From assembly GCA_030762935.1 (NCBI GenBank), contig CM060900.1, positions 404,773,632 through 404,837,631 on the forward strand: a DNA stretch of 64,000 bases. The letters are read 5' to 3'. This document shows positions 54,785-64,000 of this stretch, one piece after another. Positions within the stretch are counted from its first letter, which is position 1. Every line of letters begins with the position of its first letter. A program made the position numbers and the translations under genes. Source of the DNA: Hymenopus coronatus (taxonomy: Eukaryota > Arthropoda > Insecta > Mantodea > Hymenopodidae). The notes below the pieces were generated by a model that worked only from the letters and a program-made list of their open reading frames with translations, was not told the DNA's origin and did no database searches.

Positions 54785-55450
54785 TCTTTAAGGTTAGTGT
54801 CTTCCAAAGATGCTAGTGAAGATTCTCAAGAATCCCTCAGACTATCCTTTACGTGGAACATTTTTCGAAATTTTTTACCTTCTAAAAATGATAAATGATT
54901 TTCATTAAAATACTACACATTAAAGATATTTACGCGGAATGTAAAATGTTTATTCTAAATTTTCTGGTAATATCTTGCCAAGTCTTTTTCATTCGAAAGA
55001 ATTTTGTATAAGTGGTACATGTTAGGCCATAGAGGAATACGTACTACACAATATATGTAGATCTGTTTAAAGTACATAATTTGTATCAAGTAACCTTTTT
55101 GTTGCATAAGCCATTTCCGGGATATCCGTTATTAATGGCTCAAATTATTCAGTACTTTTGCCACTCTTAAGCCTTGTCGATATTCAAAAGTTCCTCACGA
55201 TACATAGAGGGAGTATGGCAATTTAAGGTTAGCTTAAAGCGTTCAGTTGTTAAACACTTGGTTATCCCCATTTCTTTTGTACCTATAACAAGTATAAGGT
55301 AGTTATTTCTGTAAAGGTTTATCTGGATTAAAATGAAGTAGTTAGAAAAATAAGCTTTTGTAAGAATAATTTGTATACCTACTCAGCAATAAATGAAGAT
55401 AGGAAGCGTTGTGTGAATGTACGTAAAACATCAGATTTGTTAATATTAAT
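54785..55450 (+). repeat. 660-bp repeat, second complete forward copy
   Basis: It starts near 'GGTTAGTGTCTTCCAAAGA' and ends 'AAAACATCAGATTTGTT'. It shows the same blocks as 45.64-46.29 kb (for example 'CTAAATTTTCTGG', 'TTATCTGGATTA') but is more diverged. Confidence 0.7.
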
Positions 55451-55454
55451 TACT

Positions 55455-55788
55455 TTTAGTCTCCTACTTAGCTGATTATGTAGTTAACATTGTAACCACT
55501 TGAAGTCAACAGCACTAGTTCACTCTATCTTAATACTTTAAGACGATTATAACAAAAACGCTATATCGGTTGTAAATTATATCTTTTGAATCGATAACTC
55601 GTCTACTATTGAATTGAGTAATTTTAATTCAACCATAATCAAAAATAAATCAATAATATTGCACGTTCGTGTGTGTTTTCTAACGTTCGCCCTGGTGTGT
55701 GAATCGGCGGGCCTTGTAATGCGTAAAGACAGGAAATGCGGCGCGCCGGTAATCGGAAGCTAAGGAACGCGGCATGTCTGGTACATGC
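55455..55788. other. Spacer upstream of the promoter
   Basis: AT-rich to about 55660. The stretch 55660-55790 is richer in G and C (with GGCGCGCC at 55740) and may belong to the promoter region. Confidence 0.35.
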
Positions 55789-55792
55789 TAGA

Positions 55793-55885
55793 TTCTTCAA
55801 GAATTTTCTGTTTCCACAAGCTTCCAGAAAATTCTGTGGCATCATTTTCTAGCTATAAAAGGAGGAAGAAATGCAAGCCAGTGGT
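55793..55885 (+). promoter_or_regulatory. Heat-shock-type promoter: two HSEs, TATA box, initiator
   Basis: TTCAAGAATTTTC (55796-55808) and TTCCAGAAAATTC (55822-55834) are each perfect three-unit heat-shock elements, the alternating TTC and GAA blocks with two-base spacers bound by trimeric heat-shock factor. TATAAAAGG follows at 55854-55862, 20 bases after the second element. A CCAGT initiator-like site lies at 55878-55882, 24-28 bases after the TATA start, as in arthropod core promoters. Order and spacing are those of a heat-shock gene. No matching open frame follows on the plus strand, so the transcript could be noncoding, spliced, or that of a transposon. Confidence 0.65.
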
Positions 55886-55889
55886 TGTA

Positions 55890-56265
55890 GAGAGTTGTAG
55901 TGGGTCATGAGTGGCTGGAGTATTAGCGCGCATTGACGCGCAGCCGTCAGCTGTCTACGCTCGAAGCGTCGACTGATTTGTATGCAGCAAGGATTTAAAA
56001 ACTTTATTTATAATCAACTTTTTGATTCAACAAAGACATTTTTTAGAATATGCAGTTATAGTATAAAACGGGGTGAACTTCTCATGCTTTCTATTCACGT
56101 CTGGACTTATTTAAATTTCATTGGCTGCTGCTTTGACATTTTCTATATAAACTTTTAGTGCACAACTTTTCAAATGGAGAGTACTCACGATGATATTAAA
56201 ACAATGGTTTTCCTCTGTGTCTAATAATATACATTCCATTTTTCGTATATTTGACTGCTATAGTT
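55890..56265 (+). other. Possible leader of the heat-shock transcript, non-coding
   Basis: The first 90 bases are richer in G and C (containing ATTAGCGCGCATTGACGCGC), then the composition returns to AT-rich. All frames are interrupted quickly. Possible donors exist but none is convincing. Confidence 0.3.
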
Positions 56266-56269
56266 ACCT

Positions 56270-56637
56270 ATGGTCCGTTTAGCCAACAGTAGAGATTAGA
56301 AATAGAGGAGGATATCAAGACTGCGGCCAAGACTAGGATTGTTGCGCCTACTAAACCTCCGGTGGGAAGAGATAAAGCAAAGAATACGAAAGGCGGCCAG
56401 ATACGATAGTGGCAGAGACCATGCAGCGAGATCTCTAACGATTCCAAATTGTACATCCCAATCCGGCAACCCTGAAAGACGAAAGAAATTAGATTGGAGG
56501 ATATAAGGGTAAAGAAAATTCGTTTCTGGAAAAACCAGGATAAAGAAAAGCTCAAGGTGAAGGTAACCGGTGCAACGGCAATCCAACCCCGGACCTTCAC
56601 ACTCAGACGCTACCACCTGCGCTATCTCGCTCGGTTT
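56270..56637 (-). repeat. tRNA-headed SINE, family E copy 1
   Basis: Reading in reverse from 56637: CCGAGCGAGATAGCGCAGG (A-box), then GGTCCGGGGTTGGATTGCC (B-box-like), then a body of about 300 bases. The two long overlapping minus-strand frames (110 and 106 codons) run across it and are by-products. Confidence 0.65.
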
Positions 56638-56844
56638 TAGGCATAGTCCACCTCAATGCAACTGCCCATGATCAAAAGTAGAGATGTTTCCAAACAAATG
56701 GAATAAATATTTGTGAAAGTCAACCAGATGCAGTGAATGTTTGCGAAGAATTTGTGAAAACTCGCTAGATTTGCAAGATTGTGGAAAGCGCATTCCCACC
56801 TAGTCGCAAACATGTCTTTCTGCGAAATATCATTAGTGTTGCTC

Positions 56845-57345
56845 ATCGAGCGAAATGGCTCTGGGGTAATGTGCGAGTCTGGTATTCGGGAGGTCCTGCA
56901 TTCGATTTCATGTGTCGCACACTCTAATTTTTTCTCCTTCTTAGCAAGATGATTGCTAGGGTGTCTTCTTCCCCGAATACCCTCTTTCTCATTTCACTTC
57001 CAATTTCATGTTTCTTGCGGTGTCGAACGATGGCGTAGATGCTTGGTCATTTCACAATTCTTCACGACACTACCAGACTATATCCTTCTCTGAGCCGCCT
57101 GAGGTGGGTCGAGTTCCCTCCGTTCTGCCACAGGGTGGCCTGATCTGAGCAGGTCGCCGATATGACTGCATCGTCAAGCTTTGAATTGTTAGGGACCTCT
57201 GCGCGTCTGCCTGTGGTGTTGCGGTTTCTTCACCTCATCCGATTCTCCTGGGGGTGTTAAGCACAAAAAATCCGTGTTGAATCGAGGTGCGAGGTGTCCG
57301 TTCTGTTCCATGGTCATTCATTAAAGACATTTCACATAGGAATTT
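56845..57345 (+). repeat. tRNA-headed SINE, family E copy 2
   Basis: CGAGCGAAATGGCTCTGGGG is followed by GGAGGTCCTGCATTCGATTT (B-box). The head closely matches that of copy 1 on the other strand. The body (to about 57345) is longer and differs, so the two may belong to subfamilies. Confidence 0.6.
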
Positions 57346-57423
57346 TCATCTCTGACGCTTGTTTCACTCTATATAGATATTTGCTTTGGGAATAAGTCCC
57401 ACATTTAAGTCGGTAAATCACCC

Positions 57424-57662
57424 GGCCGCGACATGGCCGAGTGGTTAGACTACTTGTATCTCACCAAGGCGGCCGGGTTCGATCCCAAGCGACCGCATGT
57501 GGGATTTGTGGTGGACAAAGCGGCGCAGGGGAGGATTTTCTCCGGGTTCTTCGGTTTCCCCAGCCATCGCATTCCACCGGCATATGTGTCACATTCCATG
57601 TGTCATCGCCTGCGGTGCCATATGAAGCAAAAGCGGATATTAAACACTATAAACAAAAGTTG
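57424..57662 (+). repeat. tRNA-headed SINE, family A copy 3
   Basis: The best-preserved copy: ATGGCCGAGTGGTTAGAC (A-box), GGGTTCGATCCCAAGCGA (B-box), 'GGATTTTCTCCGGGTTC', and the 3' end 'GCGGATATTAAACACTATA'. The 76- and 95-codon frames over it are accidental. Confidence 0.9.
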
Positions 57663-57664
57663 AA

Positions 57665-59130
57665 TTACCCTATGTTAAGTACAGTTGGAGGTAGAGACTA
57701 TAATGATCGCCATCCTATGGAGGATTAAGTGAATAGCCAAAAAAAAAAAGTCGTGTTATCAATTCGCAGCATGAGTCTTCAATATATAATACCCGAAACA
57801 TTCAATATTGTCCTAAACAACTATTGACGACTACAGTCCCTCTCACCTCCTTCACTTTCTGTATCCAGCGTCAGGTATGATTTATTAAACGGTAGGGGCT
57901 ATTTCTAAAAACTTCTTCCCCAATTGCGACAGATAATTGAGTGTGATTGTTTAATATATTTCCTCGAGCGAGCATCCTTTTAAGTAATTATTATCCCCTC
58001 TCCAATGTGTCACATAGGGACAGGAAGGGAAAAATCAAAATGTTAAGAGAATTTTTAATTTTAACAGTAGAACTCAAATTTAAAGATGAAGAACCCAAAA
58101 CATTAAGCACGACTGCATGAAATGAACAATCTGGTTAATAAGCCAATGGCAAAGTCATGTCTGAGTAGATTTGTTTTTCCAGTTTGACCAGGCCTTAAAA
58201 GGTAAAGGGTATTTAGGGCTCTAAAGCAAGCATTTTAACTTTTTTTTCCAAATGTTTCCTCATATTTTTACATTATTTTACAGTGTTTTCTAACGCTTTT
58301 TAGACCTTTACAGGCATTTTGCACATTTTGCAAGTAGGTTGCTGTATTTTGTATTGTTCTGTAGTGCTTTAACATTCGCATTTGGGGATTTTATGATGAT
58401 TTATAGTACTGGCACAGCTGTTTAAGAGCCACTCATTGACATTCCATGCCATTTGTAAGGTGTTTAGAAAACTAGGACAGGCATTTTAACCCCTTCTTCA
58501 GAAGTTTTTCTGATATTTTTAGTAGTTTTGTAGTGTTTTTAATGGTTTGTAACACTTTTACAGTCATTAAAGCACATTTTGAGACTATTCTGTGTTTTGT
58601 AGTGCTTTCTATCTCCTTACAGTTCGTTTATGACTTTTTTAAGGTATTGATGACTATGGAGCAGTGTTAATCCCTAAGGCCATAGGTATTTCAACACCCT
58701 TGAATGTATTTGTAGGGTTCTCTTTTATGAACATATCTACACTCAGTATTTTCACAATCCTTCAATAGCCAATTTGTATTTTTTGCAAACTTCTATATGT
58801 TCAGATGCTAGTTTGTGAAACGAGGGGGATGGAGACATGCATTCCAGTCTTTCTTAGATTGTAAATCTAACATAACTTAACATTGCGTTTTTTGTTGTTT
58901 TTTGTGTGTTTTTTTCATGCTTTGTCTTTTTGTTTATTGTATCTATTTTCCAGGCTAAAACTAGAAGAATGATCTAAGCCTTTGTTATAGAAGTGCATAT
59001 AGTTTAATGAGCATTATATTTCTTTATGTTTGTTTAATTCGTCTTTTTATTGCTTTTACAGTCTCTTAACTTTTAAATAAGATTTTTTTTCTCTAACATG
59101 GGAGGTTACCCAGATGTTGACACGCACATT
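57665..59130. other. AT-rich stretch with a diverged tandem duplication
   Basis: No gene. Segment 58228-58385 resembles 58466-58615 (both run 'GCATTTTAAC', 'ATATTTTTA', 'TTTTGTAGTGTTTT'-like, 'TTTTACAG', 'TAGTGCTTT'), a direct repeat of about 237-base period with many changes. Confidence 0.4.
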
Positions 59131-59439
59131 TTGAATCTATATAGTGCGTTGAATAGCTAAAATCGAAATATGAGTACCATACAAATTACAGCTGTTTTGG
59201 GAAAGAAACATGGGAGCTACGAGCATCCAAAGATAGGGTATTGTGCACTTAAAGACAAGAATTCTCGTGCAGATTAGTCCACACGAGGCTGAATACTTAG
59301 ATGGCCGAGCCAATGCATTCAAGATCCTGTAAATAATGGAAATAAAATACATTGCACACCACGGCAGTTCAAGTGCAGTAGACATGAAGGTCAATAAGTA
59401 ATCCGTGGACATAAACATCATTCACAGTGCGCACAACGA

Positions 59440-60992
59440 ATGAAGGCGAGCTGCACACAGTCATCTTTGAAACATTTTTCTTCTAAACCGCTCTCGAAAC
59501 AGTATTGGAAAGGTGTCTGAAATGACTCTGGATGTTCATCGGTGTAACCAGATTTGAAAAATGCGAAACGAATCAATTGTTTGAATCTATTTTCCGTAAA
59601 TTAGAAGTGCACAAACAATTGAATGCGAAGAAATTGTTCTCATTGCCACAACATAACCGTGGATGATATGACTATCATATCTGTGATGAACCTTACCATA
59701 CTTTTGAATTGAGGCAAAAAGAAAACGTCCGCTAGTTGTACCAATCCAGTACATTTTCTTGTGAAATTCAACATCTTCTGGAACTGTCTCATTATATAGA
59801 GTATCATCTTTATTTTCTGTCCACGAATCAACCAAAAGAAGAATTCAATTTCTTCCGTACAAATCCGGCCATAATCCTGCTCCAGGAACACTTTCAAATC
59901 CATTTTTTGTCATGTTTGGTGACTTGATAGCATATGCTTTCACATTGGGCAATTCAAGTGTCATGCTTGCTGAAATTTCCCACGGGGTTCCGAGACCAGA
60001 ACATACATGTGTGGAAGAGGGTACCATCCATTACAATAACAGACAATATCGTTTATGAATGGGTGGTTGCTGCAACTGGACCCACGGTATCATAAATCGT
60101 CTTTGCTCCCCGGACGGCAAGAGTTCTCTCTGAATGTAACTCTTTAGCAAATCTTGACTGATCTGCGTTAATTATCTGCTCTGGTGTAAAATTATTCTCT
60201 TCATTGAAACGCCTTACTTCCGTAACAAACTCACCAGCTTTTTTTACTATATCAACGCATCAGCATGAGAAGCAATCTTATTTGTTCTCTTGGACCACCG
60301 CAGCCACGTTTTGGAAGCTTTGAATGTTAAGGCGTTGTTCGGATCAATTTGTGCTTTAAAAGACATCAGCCTGTAGCTCCCGATGGTGTATAATTTCATG
60401 TTGTTTTCGCATTTCAATGAGCCGATCATGTGCCTTGTTATTGATCCGTTCTTGTAGCACCTTCCTGTTTCTACTAGGTCGTTTGAGCGTATTTTCGAAG
60501 TTTTGTTAAACTGTCTTGTTTTTATTTGTCTTCTTTGTGCCATTACCGAAGTGAATTTGAATCTAGGGGAGATGTCTAGGACTTGTCCAGGAGGGCACCA
60601 TTGTGGAGGACTATTTCCTTTTGCCTGCTTCGTCCAAATTGTGTACGCAGCAGCCGAGTAACCTTCAGGAAACTTTGTTCTTGTAAGACTCTTCTTTGGT
60701 GTGACGGATAATAAGAGGAACCGCTGACACGTACCGCTGGATCGCTTTCTTGTGAAGTCTACTCATTATCGCTTTCTAGCTGTATCGTTGGATCATCCCC
60801 AAAATCACTTTCAATATCATCTTCATCGGTGACTTCTTCATCTACCATAAGAGTTCTGTACTCATCAACAACGTCTTCATCATGTAGCTGTTTTGTAATC
60901 TGTTCGAAAAGTATGCAATCTACCCTAGTTGGCTTTTCCTCCGAAAAACTGAAGACATCCACTAACAACTTCACGATCACAGCTGGTTTCAT
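59440..60992 (-). pseudogene. Pogo-like DDE transposase or domesticated relative, broken
   Basis: On the minus strand, from 60992: an N-terminal frame with an acidic stretch (VDEEVTDEDDIESDFGDD) and a stop, then a linker, then the frame 60543-60247 ending FKASKTWLRWSKRTNKIASH. This matches the 'F-K-A-S-x-x-W-x-x-R-F-K-x-x-x-x-I' CENP-B-type DNA-binding block. A catalytic part follows in broken frames: 'INADQS' near 60165 (first aspartate), ILLLVDSWTENKDD near 59815-59850 (second) and a distal stretch to about 59440 with an 'AFIRCAHCE' cysteine motif. Two or more frameshifts and stops. No inverted ends were found. Confidence 0.6.
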
Positions 60993-61295
60993 TTTGTAAC
61001 ACCATGAGCATACAATACATCACATTCACCTCTAATACATAATTAGCAGACTAGTTCCGGGTCGCCTCCTTCCGTTGCGCTCCATACGCCCCTCCCTCCT
61101 TTCCTTCCACGTCAAATTCCTCCAAATGTCTTATCGTATATTCTGAAACAGAAATAAACTGGTTTCATTCAAAATTCAGAGACAACAATGGGTACCCTCC
61201 CTTGTAAGTCAGAGAGATATTTACATGTTTCGCATAGCCAATTGACAGGAATACTGAAGCATCGGATGTGTACTGGAGTAGCACATTTCAATATA

Positions 61296-62544
61296 CGAGG
61301 GCTGTAAAGAAAGTAATGGCAACATGGTCCCCACATTCACAGGAGAGCGGGTATGAGCCAATAGGATATGGTAGCGATCAGGTGACTAGTGTCGATGTGT
61401 GGTGTGCATTGGTCGGGCTGCCAGTTGAGTGTGTTGTTGCTGTGTAGCTTCGAAGTGAACAGTGTCAAGTGCACCGCTCTAAAGCATATTTACCAAAGGC
61501 GATCAGCGTTCGTGGATTAAAATCGAGGTTGCCCGTGGCAAAACTGCATCAGCATGTATGTAATCGAGGATTACATGAAGCCTGTGGCGGGAATGCATTG
61601 CCGTACAGGACGGTTGCACGATGGGTCAAGGCGTTTCGTGCAGGTCGGACTGAGACTGCAGATTTGCACCTCACAGGTCGGCCGTCCATTCCGCACGATC
61701 AGATTGACATCGTGAGTGGACTCGTTGCCATGGACCATCGATGGACTGTCCGGGAGTTATCCGTAGAGGTTGGTCTCAGTCATCAAACTGTGTGTCATAT
61801 CCTGACGAAATGTCTTCACCTGTGGAAAATTGCGTCCCGTTGGGTTCCACATCGACTCACTGAGGTACAGAAATGGCACCGGTATGCACTGACTGGCATC
61901 CTCCTGGACAGATACCGCAACGAAGGAGACGCATTTCTGCAGCGTGTTGTCGCCATTGATGAGATGTGGGCACGAGCCTATGAGCCGGAATTGAAGCGTC
62001 AGTCGAATGAATGGCGTGACCCAGGTTCACCACGTCCACAGAAAGTTCGACAGGAACCCAGTCGGGTAAAGCTGATGCTGATTGTGGCAAGCGACTACGA
62101 GGGGGTTATTCTTACGCATGCTATGCCTGAAGGAAACCCGTCAACAGGGACTACTATTGCCGATTTCTGGAGCAACATCTTCGTCCGGCTACACACATTG
62201 TCATGTCGCTCTTATTGCAACGGTGGCATTGGGAGGTTTTGGAACATCCTCCGTACTCACCAAACATGAGTCCTTGTGACTTCGTCCTGTTTCCGAAATT
62301 GAAGGGACCCCTCCGAGGCCGCCGATTTCCTGACGTGGCATCTGTAATCCGCGCAGTAGGGCACTCCGTCGCAGTCATTAACAGAGATCGCCTTGCCAAC
62401 GGTCCCCAACAGCTGCCCCACATTTGGCAAAAGGTCAGGGACTTTGCGGGTGACTACATTGAAGGAATGTAATGCAATTGTACTTGTGAGTTCAATACAT
62501 ATTGTGTTCTATCAATGTTGCCACTACTTTATTTACAGCCCTCA
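61296..62544 (+). mobile_element. Mariner element (third family), complete ends
   Basis: A 1249-bp element flanked by TA (61294-61295, 62545-62546). Inverted ends are about 30 bases long and read CGAGGGCTGTAAAGAAAGTA at the left; the right end in reverse is TGAGGGCTGTAAATAAAGTA. The interior carries one transposase gene on the plus strand. The ends are well kept, so loss of activity is due to the gene. Confidence 0.9.
61469..62472 (+). pseudogene. Mariner transposase with deletion of a catalytic segment
   Basis: The frame 61469-62269 has no ATG at its start; the family start codon has probably mutated. It shows RTVARWVKAFRAGRTET and SVEVGLSHQTVCHIL (helix-turn-helix region), VVAIDEMWARAYEPE with the first catalytic aspartate and LKLMLIVASDYEGVILTH-like core strands. 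Around 62170-62190 the frame shifts, and the block with the second aspartate (normally H-D-N-A-R-P-H) is deleted. It resumes in the frame 62203-62472 with LEHPPYSPNMSPCDF, where the third aspartate is asparagine, and ends LPHIWQKVRDFAGDYIEGM. Two of three catalytic residues are lost. Confidence 0.85.
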
Positions 62545-62546
62545 TA

Positions 62547-62838
62547 AATATACATTTCTCAATTTAAGCTTTGAATTATTAGGAAGAACAGTTTGTATGA
62601 AATCTGTTATCCTACAATATTTTTCTAATGAAACAGTATTCCAGGTATTTTAGTTGGAATTATCACACATTTTATGTCATAGCCTGAAATTGTACATTTA
62701 TCAAGGTCAGTAATCCAGAAGGCATACAAAAGTATAACTTTTAACCTTTGATTACCGACAGGAATTAAAAGAGCACATTAAAGTAAAATTAATGCTCTCA
62801 AATGGACTTTACATCTTTAGATCTGCTTATACCGATGC
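62547..62838. other. Spacer
   Basis: AT-rich, nothing recognised. Confidence 0.4.
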
Positions 62839-62839
62839 A

Positions 62840-63080
62840 TTTTTTTTTTTTTAAATACAGTACCGGAGTCTGATCGGGACTCCGGCACAGTATACCCTAC
62901 TTTTATTTACCTTTTTTTACCTTGTTTTGCCGTATTATTACTGTTTTCTTACTTTTACAACACACACATGTACACAAACATATAACACCCATGCCCAAAG
63001 CGGGACTCGAACCCACGATCCCCAGCACTATGAAGCACCAAAGCGGGACGCCTTGGCGAGCGCGGCCATGGGGACCGGTT
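62840..63080 (-). repeat. tRNA-headed SINE, family C copy 2
   Basis: In reverse: head 'CCCCATGGCCGCGCTCGCC', B-box GTGGGTTCGAGTCCCGC (near 63005-63020), TG-rich tract, body with GGAGTCCCGATCAGACTCC and an A-run (T at 62840-62852). Structure as at 12.8-13.07 kb. Confidence 0.85.
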
Positions 63081-63539
63081 GATGCATTTGGGTGAACATT
63101 TTGTAGGAGCAGACACCACATGCTCACAAATTATACGTATAAAAAGAGAAAATGTACATAATATCATTAGCTTATAGAAAGTCACGGAAAATAATTGTAA
63201 ATATTCCAGAGTAGAAATATGCATAAATGCAAGTTGTAACTGAGGAATTAGGCGAGGCGGGCTAGCTTAATTCCAGGTATAAGTTCACTAAACACCACCT
63301 GCTAATGAGCACAGGGTTTAGGCTAAAGGATGCATGATATCAAAGAACAGACATAAAAAAGTGAGACAGGTATAGTGACTTGTCTTCCAAGTAGCACAGG
63401 GAGTAGGGAAACAGACAAAGAAAGCGCAATATTAAAGTGAGAAGGAACTAATGGGCATTTCCAAACGCGTCATGTGCACGCTATGACGTCAGAACTTGGC
63501 ACAATTTATTCACATAACTTGTGAGGTGATGCTAACTTA

Positions 63540-63660
63540 CAACCAATAAGAAATGCTGTTACATTTTTTGTCGCGAAAGTTGGCGTCACCCAGGTTTACT
63601 ATTTAAGGCAAGGCAGATCTCTTATGTGGTTACTCTTACTCCTTTACCCTTTCTATAACC
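63540..63660 (+). promoter_or_regulatory. Weak promoter-like stretch at right edge
   Basis: CCAAT at 63542-63546 is followed about 55 bases later by TATTTAAGG near 63600 and a region less AT-rich than its surroundings. No gene can be seen before the window ends. It could be an LTR promoter or chance. Confidence 0.25.
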
Positions 63661-64000
63661 GTGATGCTAGGGAGCTTGTGTTCATGTAAATTTCTGTGCA
63701 CGTGGTGGGGGAACGATGTGCAGAGGGTTAGATTAGGCTCCTCATTAATAACTATGCGGTAGGATTGCATTTATTCATAATACATTTGTAAGGAACAAGC
63801 TAGCCGCGCGTTTAAACCTATAATATAAATAAATTCATGTCGTAAGGGATTATGCAGCGTTTTTAATACATTAGCCTCACCCACAAACCCCTGAGATTAA
63901 GTGTAATTAGGAAATTAGGAGTGGAACCTACATCAACGCCGGAGCTGAGGACACTGCAGATACGAGACGCCGATCCCGCGACAATTTCCCTCCAGTTTTC
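63661..64000. other. Right edge, nothing recognised
   Basis: The last 60 bases are richer in G and C and may begin an exon or repeat continuing beyond the window. Confidence 0.3.

Noticed and set aside
56268..56616. Two overlapping minus-strand frames of 110 and 106 codons, apparently membrane-like
   Set aside because: They lie inside a tRNA-headed SINE with A- and B-boxes, and neither frame has a known motif.
57433..57728. Frames of 76 and 95 codons
   Set aside because: They overlap SINE family A copy 3; similar frames appear in the 52.5 kb copy only because of shared sequence.
1..64000. CRISPR arrays, bacterial operons, rRNA genes
   Set aside because: No regularly spaced direct repeats, no dense same-strand genes with ribosome binding sites, and no conserved rRNA stretches were seen.

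Overview
The window looks like intergenic or intronic DNA from a repeat-rich animal genome, most probably an arthropod. It is AT-rich, with no operons, no dense coding and no prokaryotic signals. Recognisable coding sequence is almost all transposon-derived and mostly decayed: four or five kinds of non-LTR retrotransposon, Ty3/gypsy pieces, several mariner/Tc1 families, pogo/Tigger transposases and at least five tRNA-headed SINE families. The arthropod call is inferred from this mixture and from an arthropod-like core promoter; the species cannot be named from the sequence.

Layout. 1.1-1.5 kb: gypsy integrase tail. 1.58-4.75 kb: a CR1/Jockey-like LINE (minus) abutting a mariner remnant. 6.4-15.1 kb: one LINE copy split by a 6.67 kb mosaic insertion with matching termini and a 4-bp target duplication; the mosaic holds gypsy integrase (+), reverse transcriptase (-), a second LINE, gag and protease (+) and a SINE. 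15.34 kb: a likely host exon. 15.65-16.94 kb: a complete but dead mariner. 17.1-18.4 kb: Tc1 and mariner scraps. 18.75-21.07 kb: a Tigger element. 21.3-21.96 kb: an internally deleted gypsy element with primer binding site and gag. 24.77-26.09 kb: a DD41D mariner-superfamily element broken by one stop. 27.4-28.2 kb: SINEs. 32-33.1 kb: nested inverted copies of an unclassified repeat of about 660 bp. 33.7-36.55 kb: an RTE-like LINE. 39-39.7 kb: pogo-type DNA-binding fragment. 40.16-41.9 kb: a three-exon gene model (minus) of unknown function whose intron carries a 541-bp MITE. 44-46.3 kb: more copies of the 660-bp repeat and a TIR-bounded element. 47.3-49.1 kb: another copy of the split LINE family. 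50.0-50.2 kb: duplicated THAP-domain starts. 50.86-51.98 kb: an L1-type ORF1 with a poly(A) tail and no ORF2. 52.5-57.7 kb: SINEs, including an inverted pair, and a heat-shock-type promoter at 55.8 kb. 59.1-61.0 kb: pogo-like transposase. 61.3-62.5 kb: a third mariner. 62.8 kb to the end: a SINE and a weak promoter-like stretch.

The transposon genes do not form a pathway; what they record is an order of insertions. The best candidates for something functional or new are the heat-shock promoter without a recognisable reading frame, the unidentified minus-strand gene with a MITE at its splice donor, the 660-bp repeat family, and the ORF1-only L1-like retrocopy.
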